Program-made: the position numbers and the translations under genes
Source: Verrucomicrobiales bacterium
Lineage (GTDB): Bacteria; Verrucomicrobiota; Verrucomicrobiia; Verrucomicrobiales; DEV007
Direction of reading: 5' to 3'
Assembly (NCBI GenBank): GCA_022424805.1
Contig: JAKMGR010000107.1
Span: forward strand, 1 to 5,491
Length of the DNA stretch: 5,491 bases
Notes under the pieces: model-generated
What the model was told of the DNA's origin: nothing
The model's input: the letters and a program-made list of their open reading frames with translations, nothing else
Database searches by the model: none
Shown: piece by piece, positions 1-5,491 of the stretch
Numbering within the stretch: position 1 is the first letter of the stretch
Layout of the letters: every line of letters starts with the position of its first letter

Positions 1-60
1 AATTGATGTTTACATATAGTTAATATTTCCTAACTATTTAAATTGACATTCGCGAATTTT
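1..60 (+). promoter_or_regulatory. AT-rich candidate promoter region upstream of the DUF4407 gene
   Basis: This stretch is far richer in A and T than the rest of the window and lies directly before the first plus-strand gene. Promoter-like hexamers are visible: a perfect TTGACA at 43-48, TATAGT (5 of 6 matches to the -10 consensus) at 15-20, and TAATAT at 21-26. They do not form a convincing pair. About 17 bases after TTGACA there is only TGTGAC, and a -35 partner for TATAGT would lie left of the window. The decamers AATTGATGTT (1-10) and AATTGACATT (41-50) form an 8-of-10 direct repeat 40 bp apart. A promoter here is reasonable from composition and position, but no transcription start can be assigned. 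Confidence 0.35.
16..37. repeat. Perfect 7-bp inverted repeat, possible operator
   Basis: ATAGTTA (16-22) and TAACTAT (31-37) are exact reverse complements separated by 8 bases, with arm centres 15 bp apart. The repeat sits just upstream of the TTGACA at 43-48 and overlaps the TATAGT element, which is where a dimeric regulator could bind. The arms are AT-rich and there is no T-run after them, so a terminator for an upstream gene is less likely. In such AT-rich DNA a 7-bp palindrome can also arise by chance. Confidence 0.3.
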
Positions 61-103
61 CTTTCTGTGACCCGTCAAAAGACCTGCCAACCACTCATGC
101 GCC

Positions 104-1864
104 ATGAACCATACCTACTCATACGAATCGAATCCCGGCCGCCCAGGCCCTATAAAGCAACTCTTCTTCTGGCTCTCCGGAGCTGGAGCTGACACGCTGG
201 AGCAATGCCCCGGCTGGGAGCAGCGAAAATACGTCGCCTTCGGTGCAACCGTTCTTGTTCCAACCGTTTTTGCCTTCATTGCCTGCGCCTACGCGCTTTC
301 GACCCTAACGGATAACTGGAACATTATCATCCCCGTTGCCCTCGCCTGGGGGCTCATCATCATGACGATCGACCGGGCTTTGCTCTCGATCTATCGCTCC
401 TACCAGCGGTTTCACCGCAAAGTGAGCCAATTCTTTCTTCGAATCGTCGTCGCAGCATTGATGGGGATCACGATTTCCCACCCCCTCACTCTTCTGCTCT
501 TCAATGACACCATTTCCGCGGTAATTGAAGAAGAACGCCAGGGAGAGATCGAAGAAGTCCGCATCGCTGCCAACGAAAATAAAGCCACTGTCGAAACAAA
601 GATCACCGACCTCGAAGGTCAGATCGCCGGACAGCGCGCTGATTTCGAAGGAACCTTTCAGGCCCAGTTTCTTGTTGAAGACGAAACGGTCGGACTGACT
701 GATCCGACATCCGAGCTCGACGAAGAACTCCGCGGCGAGATGAATGCTCGCGTCGAAGGCAATACCGCCGCTTTTCACAAGAAAGTCACAGATATCGACA
801 AGCAGTTCGCTGAGCTGCAGACCAGCTACGGTGAGCTTCAGACGGATCTCGACCACTGGCAGAGAGAGTTTGAGCGCGAAGTAAACGGCCAGCGTTCCGG
901 CATTGTCGGACTGGGGCCCCGTGCCAAGAGCATTCGTGACGACCAACTTGCGTGGCGCCGCGAGGAAGCCAAGCGAATGGCAGAATCTCTCGAGTTCCTG
1001 ACCGTGCAACGCAACGAATACTCCGTGCGAATCAAAGAAACGGAAAAAGTGATTCAGGATGAGTTTGTAGCCATTGCTGCAGCAAAAGCCGACCGCCTCA
1101 AAGACGAGCGCGCTCGCGTTGCTGCTCTCAAACAGCAGGTTCAGCAGTCGCAAGCCGACGAGTTCGTCGAGCAGCAGAATGCGATTCGCTCAAGAATCGC
1201 CTCGCAGATCGATACCCGTCTCACAGAACTCGAGCGCCTCCAGGGCGAGCTCGCTGCCATCGGAACGCAGGAACAAAGCCGCATCGATGGAATCGTTGCT
1301 GAGCCACGTCGCGACATTCTCACTCAGACTCTCGCGCTCCACAGTCTCTTCAAAGCTGGTTCAGAAGGCGGAGAGTTCGCGCTCATGGCGTATCTCATTC
1401 TTGCCGGTCTTTTCATGCTGATCGATACGATTCCTCTGGTCGTGAAATTCTTCTCCCAGCCTGGTCCATACGATGCCCTCGTGGATCGCGACGAAGTTCG
1501 CTACGCTCGTGAGCGTGAGGTCTGGCTCAAAAGCTACAACGAATACATGGACAGCCTCTCATCTGGCAGATTGCTACACCTAACGCAGAACAAACCACTA
1601 GAGAAGGCCGTCATTGAAGGCATCGACAGTTCACGGGCTGCAAAGGAGTTCGTTGAAAACCTCATCGATCTCGAGACCGCATTCGAAGAGCGAATCGAGA
1701 CTGAGAAGGCCCGCCTCACGGAAGAGAAGACCCAGCAATCGAAAACTCGCGCGAAACGGTTGGAGAAATTCTCTGAGACCTTCTACGAAGACCTCAACAA
1801 CCGAATGGAATCCTTTTTCGATCATGATGCAGCTCGAAAGGCCGCTGAACGAAGCATGGCGTAA
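104..1864 (+). CDS. DUF4407 family inner-membrane protein with large coiled-coil domain
   Basis: This is a 586-residue membrane protein recognised as DUF4407 (function unknown) from its overall pattern. A short cytoplasmic N-terminus contains FFWLSGAGADTLEQCPGWE. Three hydrophobic segments follow, at about 43-68, 72-95 (ending in the family-like TIDRALLSI) and 108-134. Residues ~137-405 are soluble, highly charged and rich in E, Q, K, R and A, with heptad-like spacing; they are interrupted near 262-290 by a Gly-rich NGQRSGIVGLGPRAKSIRDD stretch that resembles the conserved mid-domain motif of the family. A fourth membrane segment at ~424-450 contains LILAGLFMLIDTIPLVVKFFS followed by GPYD, also characteristic. 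A charged helical tail of ~135 residues ends the protein. With four membrane segments and a cytoplasmic N-terminus, the coiled-coil would lie in the periplasm and the tail in the cytoplasm. The ATG at 104 is the first in-frame start after an in-frame TGA at 68-70. No Shine-Dalgarno precedes it. An out-of-frame ATG lies at 97. No partner gene lies downstream on the same strand. Confidence 0.9.
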   Translation: MNHTYSYESNPGRPGPIKQLFFWLSGAGADTLEQCPGWEQRKYVAFGATVLVPTVFAFIACAYALSTLTDNWNIIIPVALAWGLIIMTIDRALLSIYRSYQRFHRKVSQFFLRIVVAALMGITISHPLTLLLFNDTISAVIEEERQGEIEEVRIAANENKATVETKITDLEGQIAGQRADFEGTFQAQFLVEDETVGLTDPTSELDEELRGEMNARVEGNTAAFHKKVTDIDKQFAELQTSYGELQTDLDHWQREFEREVNGQRSGIVGLGPRAKSIRDDQLAWRREEAKRMAESLEFLTVQRNEYSVRIKETEKVIQDEFVAIAAAKADRLKDERARVAALKQQVQQSQADEFVEQQNAIRSRIASQIDTRLTELERLQGELAAIGTQEQSRIDGIVAEPRRDILTQTLALHSLFKAGSEGGEFALMAYLILAGLFMLIDTIPLVVKFFSQPGPYDALVDRDEVRYAREREVWLKSYNEYMDSLSSGRLLHLTQNKPLEKAVIEGIDSSRAAKEFVENLIDLETAFEERIETEKARLTEEKTQQSKTRAKRLEKFSETFYEDLNNRMESFFDHDAARKAAERSMA

Positions 1865-1896
1865 ATATTCACCGCAACCCAGTGTATTACAATCCA

Positions 1897-1940
1897 GTTA
1901 GGTGATTGAGCTAGCCCTGTTAGATGAATGACTTAACCCT
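1897..1940. repeat. Imperfect 22-bp tandem duplication
   Basis: Bases 1897-1918 and 1919-1940 are two adjacent 22-bp units that agree at 17 of 22 positions. Both begin GTTAG, share TGA at unit positions 11-13, and end in CCCT (CTAGCCCT and TTAACCCT). A third copy is not evident after 1940. The pair lies in the convergent spacer 33 bp after the stop of the DUF4407 gene. It supplies two alternative left arms for the hairpin that follows. Confidence 0.5.
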
Positions 1941-1971
1941 ATGAGGTCCAAGGTATAACAGGGTTAAGGTC
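1912..1971. terminator. Hairpin with two mutually exclusive stems, possible convergent terminator
   Basis: The right arm TAACAGGGTTAAG (1956-1968) can pair in two ways. CTTAACCCT (1932-1940) pairs perfectly with AGGGTTAAG (1960-1968): 9 Watson-Crick pairs and a 19-base loop, extendable by A1931-T1970 and G1930-C1971 across a one-base bulge. Alternatively TAGCCCTGTTA (1912-1922) pairs with TAACAGGGTTA (1956-1966): 11 pairs including one G-T wobble, with a 33-base loop. The position, ~70-110 bases past the DUF4407 stop and between convergent genes, fits a transcript end. However, no T-tract follows on either strand, so it is not a classical intrinsic terminator. A structured 3' end or protein-binding site is equally possible. 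Confidence 0.4.
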
Positions 1972-1981
1972 AGCTGCGAAA

Positions 1982-2003
1982 GAACCTGAAAACTGATTGG
2001 TTC
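1982..2003 (-). terminator. Weak hairpin just after the small minus-strand ORF
   Basis: GAACC (1982-1986) and GGTTC (1999-2003) form a 5-bp stem with a 12-base loop. Read on the minus strand, the stem begins 14 bases after the stop codon of the ORF at 2017-2214 and is followed by TTTCG. The stem is short, the loop is long and the T-run is only three bases, so this is a weak terminator candidate at best. Confidence 0.2.
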
Positions 2004-2016
2004 GTCGGAAGGCGCG

Positions 2017-2214
2017 TTACTCGCTCAATTCCTCTGAATCTTTATCTTTCTTACGGTCCGCCCTTCGGCGCCAGCGCCGACGATTAATAGACTGCATAAA
2101 CAGCAAGACTAGAAAAATGGGAAATCCATAGTAAGGAGGGCGCATCGTCGCACGCAACTCATCGACTGGAGCGGAGTTATCGTGTTCGACCTCAGCCCGA
2201 TAGGCAGCGACCAT
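2017..2214 (-). CDS. Possible small single-pass membrane protein (65 residues), unrecognised
   Basis: I do not recognise a family. In favour of a real gene is its organised composition. After a polar N-terminus comes a hydrophobic stretch at about 29-42 (YYGFPIFLVLLFMQ), then a strongly basic block (NRRRWRRRADRKKDK), then an acidic end (DSEELSE). This is the layout of a small protein anchored with its basic side in the cytoplasm, although ~14 hydrophobic residues is short for a membrane span. Against it, the ATG at 2214 has only a GGA directly adjacent and no spaced Shine-Dalgarno; the internal ATG at 2145 has none either. The frame stays open upstream to a TAA at 2308-2310 with no ATG, GTG or TTG, so the ORF might be the remnant of a longer gene. 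It lies ~200 bp downstream of, and co-directional with, the cytochrome gene. Confidence 0.4.
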   Translation of the reverse strand: MVAAYRAEVEHDNSAPVDELRATMRPPYYGFPIFLVLLFMQSINRRRWRRRADRKKDKDSEELSE

Positions 2215-2418
2215 TCCACAGATTGCGAACGCGAGACGATCACCATTCCAACCATCGTCAGGACAAAGCCTTTCTAATACAGCGGAGTTCGTTTCATCAT
2301 CACCAAGTTAGCACAACGCTTGCGCCCCTATTGATACAACAACTGGTTCAAATTGGAATGCGCACCTTTCTGCGGCGCACGAGGCCACTTATCTTTTCAC
2401 CTATTCCCCCCACCCAGC
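2215..2418. other. Spacer between the cytochrome gene and the small ORF; one weak hairpin
   Basis: No convincing gene lies here on either strand; plus-strand frames through this stretch run into the antisense of the cytochrome gene. TGCGC (2359-2363) and GCGCA (2375-2379) form a 5-bp GC-rich stem with an 11-base loop, ~40 bases past the cytochrome stop codon on the minus strand. It is followed by TTCCAATTTG rather than a T-run, so it is a poor terminator. AGCGGAGTT occurs at 2281-2289 and again at 2170-2178 inside the small ORF, exactly 111 bp (37 codons) apart and in the same minus-strand frame. Confidence 0.35.
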
Positions 2419-5400
2419 CTACTTCCGCAGGTAGGCTCGTACGGCGGCGAGGTCGGCAGCGGAAATGGTCTGAGCATAGTGGGAGTGCATCAGGGCTTCG
2501 TCGCTTTTCCATTCCAAATGGACCTCGTCCCGCGGAAGACTAACTTGATTCCCTCCCGTATCACGAAGAGAGAACGCCTCCTCCGTCCGGCCTTCGACAA
2601 TGCCGAAAATACGAGCCCCATCGTTCAATTCAAAAACATGACTGCCGTAACCCGAGGTGACGCTTACAGCGGGATCAAGAACCCCGCTGACGAACTGCTG
2701 CACCGTTCGCGCGGTCGCTGTTGATACAATATCCAGACCCGAGACAGGGCCTTCTCCTTGAATATTGTGGCAGCTGGCACACCCTTCGCGGTTGAATATG
2801 AGCCAGCCAATCTCAGGATCGGCCTCCACTTCCGCAATCTCTTTTGCGATTGCGGTGAGGTCGGGTTTCTCTCGCGTCTCTTTTTTTCCTGCCTGTCTGG
2901 AAAGAGTGTTTTGACGGATCTGCCCCGCAAGGGATAAAGCGAGTTTTTGTGTTTCTTCCAAATCGCTGACGGCAGCTTTCGCGAAAAGACTCTCAACTCC
3001 TGGAACATTCTTCACGGTTGCCACTTTCAAGAGGGCTCTCAGCGCAACTCCATCGGGAACGGCTTCGAGTGCCTCATGAATACGATCGATGTCGGATGCG
3101 CTGGTATCGTCTCTCTCCAGCAATCCAATGAGAACAATCCAACCGAGGACAGCTCTGTTCTCGTCGCTGCCTTTCGCACACTGCAGTAGCGAAGAGATTT
3201 CTCTTACCGGCACCTCCACTTTACCAAATCCACGCAGCAGGCGCTGAGAATCCTTTTGCGGCAGGTCGCGGCTCAACAATTGATCCGCTAGAGAGAATCC
3301 GTCGCGGAAGGGAATGTCATTGAGAGGCAGGAGCAACGAAGACGCCTTCGCCCGCAGGATCGTATCGCGACTTTTGCTCTGAGCGATGGCAAAAAGCCAG
3401 CGACTGAAGCCAGCAGAAGACTGAGGATTTCGCAGGAAAATCTGAATCACCGCTGGCTCAATAGAAACATTTTCTTTCGCACGTGCGACCAGAGTGGCCT
3501 TGTTTGCGATCGGGATTTCCCTGCTCTTCATCGCATCGAGCAGCGCAACGGCATCGACGCGCGGATCACCAAGGGAAGTGTCCAGCATCGCGCTGATGAG
3601 AGGCGTACACTGCCAGGCAGCTCCGGAAATATGGTATAGATCGCAGAGGGCATTCAACCCCTTGCTTCGAATCGAAGGATTCCCAGTCTGCTCCAGTCGA
3701 AGAACGATTCCCTCGACGACAGTTGGTTTTTGTATCTTTGCGAGAACGTCAAAGGCGACGCTATACAGTGCTGCCTTTTTCGGGTCGTCGAGGACCGCTA
3801 AGCAGACCTCTGCGGCTTCGCGTTCGATGAGGAAATTCTTCGCGGCTGCTGCGACCTCTTCTTCTTCAGAATTCGCGAGCGAGAGACTGAGGTTGGCCAG
3901 GCCCTCCACATTCGTTCCGCTGCGCTGGATCGCCGAAAGAATTGCAGCCGAAAGCTTGGGCGAAGTTACGTCGGTGATACTCCCGAAGATCTTGTGATTT
4001 CTCACTTCGGGCCGGTCGCCGATAAGACGAAAGGCAAAGGCGCTCCGGTTCCGCTGCACAGCCTGCACTAATTCACGAAAGGCTTCGTTGCCGGGACGCT
4101 GAGCGAACCATGAAAGAACTCCCCGATACGATGGGTTGTCGGTATTCTGGAGCTTTCCCGCTAGCTCCAGGGTAAAGTCTTTTCTTCGTCGCTGAAGCTC
4201 AAAAAGAGTCTCGTGGCGAAGGAGCAAATCCGGCGCATCCAGCAATCCGGGCAAGGTGCCATTTGCCACCGTGTCCAGGTCAACCGGAGCACGCTTTGCC
4301 TTGCCCCCGGCGATACGAATCAAGTTCCACCGTTCTTCTTCTTTCGCGAGAATATGGATTCCACCGATCTGCGCAGCGGAATGAAACGGGATTTCGATCT
4401 CGGCAATCACGAGAGCCGGTGAACTGTCGTTCGCTGAGGAAAACAAAGCCAGCTCATTGCCTCTCGCGAGAAAAACATCCGCTACTTCTCCCTCTTTCTG
4501 GGGAGCGAAACGCGTGAATCGGGTCGGATTCTCGTGAACGCCGAAGCGTCCGGGAAGCGCGTTGAGCCTATACCACACAAGCGATTTCGCTTTTTCCAAG
4601 GCGACATAAACATCGAGAAGATTGGAAACAAAGTAGTCAGCAATATTCTGCCCGGAAGACCATACGACTTCCAGACCGCTTCCATCGCGTCGAAACCGCA
4701 CCAGTCCCTGTTTCGGAATCGTGACAGGAGCCTCCTCGGAATTGAAAGCATGATAGGGTTTCTCAGCGTGGGCAAGTCCGTAGCACCATCCATCAGCGGC
4801 GAGCGAGAGGCGGGAAATCGAGAAAGGGACTTTCGAATCCTTGCTCCTTTCCTCGGGAAAACAAAGACTGCCGTCGCCAAATTTTTCATCCGCAGCACCG
4901 TCCTTGTTGGTATCGCGATATGCAATGATGCGTCCGTTTTGCACGACATAGAGCCACTCCCCATCCCATGCTGCGCTTGCATCGGGGTGAAGGTCGGCAA
5001 GGAAGGAGTGAAATTCAAACGGATCATCGCCATCACTCTGACGGCCGAGCCACACGGTCACATCCTCGCTTTCCGTATCCCGAGCGAGAACGAAACAGTC
5101 GCCTCTTGCAGTCTCAATGAGCTGAACTGGTTCCTGCTCTTCCGGAATTTGCCCCAGCTCGTCCCATGTCCATCCGTCTCGAATTCGGATCTTTCTTCCT
5201 GTCTCACTCGAAGAGAGCGAGCGCAGCCCGGACACGCGATTCCCTGTGGCGCGGTAGGAGGCGGGCATCCGATGAGCCTCCTGGTAGGCGGCGATTTCTC
5301 GAATCGCAATCGTCTCTGCCGGTCTCGTCTCGGGAACGGAAAACCGGAGGCCTGTTACTTCGGCCGCCTGATCTATTTCCATCACCGTGGTTTGATTGTC

Positions 5401-5491
5401 ATTTTTACCGGCCCGAAAAAGCAGACTCTTCCATTGATCTTCACTCTGAAGGGCTTCGATCTGAAGGGTATCCGGCTCTCTGTCTTTCCAT
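2419..5491 (-). CDS. PVC-type multidomain cytochrome c protein: divergent propeller, helical repeats, C-terminal haem domain (5' partial)
   Basis: The frame is open to the window edge, giving 1023 visible residues. A GTG at 5385 is internal: the 35 codons before it read into the same domain. Numbering from that GTG, the first ~34 residues plus the upstream 35 resemble the end of a discoidin-like domain (TGLRFSVPETRPAETIAIREIAAYQ). Residues ~70-365 are propeller-like, with YVVQNGRIIAYRDTNKDGAADEKF (a DxNxDGxxD calcium-type loop at 158-166) and GLVRFRRDGSGLEVVW, as in PVC membrane-bound dehydrogenase-like proteins (TIGR02604). Residues ~380-830 are helical with HEAT-like pairs. Residues ~855-988 match the Pirellula/Verrucomicrobium haem-binding domain (TIGR02603): CASCH at 869-873 (bases 2781-2767) binds haem c, LDP and GY follow at 903-913, and M966 in EALMHSHY is the probable axial ligand. 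Haem c attachment requires export, so a signal peptide is expected beyond the edge. The role is probably periplasmic redox; the substrate is unknown. Confidence 0.88.
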   Translation of the reverse strand, partial: WKDREPDTLQIEALQSEDQWKSLLFRAGKNDNQTTVMEIDQAAEVTGLRFSVPETRPAETIAIREIAAYQEAHRMPASYRATGNRVSGLRSLSSSETGRKIRIRDGWTWDELGQIPEEQEPVQLIETARGDCFVLARDTESEDVTVWLGRQSDGDDPFEFHSFLADLHPDASAAWDGEWLYVVQNGRIIAYRDTNKDGAADEKFGDGSLCFPEERSKDSKVPFSISRLSLAADGWCYGLAHAEKPYHAFNSEEAPVTIPKQGLVRFRRDGSGLEVVWSSGQNIADYFVSNLLDVYVALEKAKSLVWYRLNALPGRFGVHENPTRFTRFAPQKEGEVADVFLARGNELALFSSANDSSPALVIAEIEIPFHSAAQIGGIHILAKEEERWNLIRIAGGKAKRAPVDLDTVANGTLPGLLDAPDLLLRHETLFELQRRRKDFTLELAGKLQNTDNPSYRGVLSWFAQRPGNEAFRELVQAVQRNRSAFAFRLIGDRPEVRNHKIFGSITDVTSPKLSAAILSAIQRSGTNVEGLANLSLSLANSEEEEVAAAAKNFLIEREAAEVCLAVLDDPKKAALYSVAFDVLAKIQKPTVVEGIVLRLEQTGNPSIRSKGLNALCDLYHISGAAWQCTPLISAMLDTSLGDPRVDAVALLDAMKSREIPIANKATLVARAKENVSIEPAVIQIFLRNPQSSAGFSRWLFAIAQSKSRDTILRAKASSLLLPLNDIPFRDGFSLADQLLSRDLPQKDSQRLLRGFGKVEVPVREISSLLQCAKGSDENRAVLGWIVLIGLLERDDTSASDIDRIHEALEAVPDGVALRALLKVATVKNVPGVESLFAKAAVSDLEETQKLALSLAGQIRQNTLSRQAGKKETREKPDLTAIAKEIAEVEADPEIGWLIFNREGCASCHNIQGEGPVSGLDIVSTATARTVQQFVSGVLDPAVSVTSGYGSHVFELNDGARIFGIVEGRTEEAFSLRDTGGNQVSLPRDEVHLEWKSDEALMHSHYAQTISAADLAAVRAYLRK

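Noticed and set aside
97..99. ATG just upstream of the chosen DUF4407 start
   Set aside because: It is out of frame with the DUF4407 reading frame and its own translation (MRHEPYLLIRIESRPPRP) does not resemble the family N-terminus.
305..1153. Long minus-strand ORF (282 codons) opposite the DUF4407 gene
   Set aside because: It lies wholly inside a confidently recognised gene, its translation shows no family-like organisation, and codon bias of the sense gene readily leaves such antisense frames open.
2133..2139. AAGGAGG resembling a plus-strand Shine-Dalgarno
   Set aside because: No ATG, GTG or TTG follows at a usable spacing on the plus strand; the bases encode Arg-Pro-Pro on the minus strand in the small ORF.
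2223..2724. Two overlapping plus-strand ORFs running from the spacer into the cytochrome gene
   Set aside because: Their 3' halves are the antisense of the conserved haem domain, they overlap each other in different frames, and their translations are low-complexity with no motif.
3494..3997. 167-codon plus-strand ORF opposite the cytochrome gene
   Set aside because: It is antisense to the helical-repeat region, Ser/Ala/Arg-rich as expected of the complement of a biased gene, and has no recognisable domain.
1..5491. Search for tRNA/rRNA genes, CRISPR arrays, transposases and attachment sites
   Set aside because: I saw no cloverleaf-like tRNA pattern, regularly spaced repeats, transposase motifs or terminal inverted repeats; the 22-bp tandem pair lacks spacers and is not a CRISPR.

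Overview
The window is about 5.5 kb of moderate GC, apart from an AT-rich first ~60 bases. It carries two long convergent genes separated by a ~550 bp spacer. The best clue to the host is the minus-strand gene. It ends in a Planctomycetes/Verrucomicrobia-type haem-binding cytochrome c module, placed after a propeller-like region and an alpha-helical repeat region. This architecture is expanded in the PVC superphylum. A verrucomicrobial or planctomycetal bacterium is therefore the likeliest source; this is inferred from family knowledge, not from a search.

Layout: bases 1-103 are an AT-rich leader with promoter-like hexamers, a perfect 7-bp inverted repeat and no recognisable Shine-Dalgarno. 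Bases 104-1864 (+) encode a 586-residue DUF4407-type inner-membrane protein: three N-terminal membrane segments, a long, largely coiled-coil soluble region, a fourth membrane segment and a charged C-terminal tail. Bases 1865-2418 are the convergent spacer. It holds an imperfect 22-bp tandem duplication whose two copies can each pair with the same downstream arm (1897-1971), a possible 65-codon single-pass membrane ORF on the minus strand (2017-2214), and two weak hairpins. Bases 2419-5491 (-) encode the C-terminal 1023 residues of a large, probably exported protein. In order it has the end of a discoidin-like domain, a divergent beta-propeller, helical repeats and a C-terminal CxxCH cytochrome c domain. 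Its start lies beyond the right edge.

The two large genes converge and nothing in the sequence ties them to one pathway. The cytochrome protein is most simply a periplasmic electron-transfer or carbohydrate-related protein typical of the phylum; the DUF4407 protein has no established function. I see no RNA gene, mobile element, CRISPR array or defence cassette. The window looks like ordinary chromosomal sequence, and the intergenic repeat/hairpin arrangement is the least explained part.
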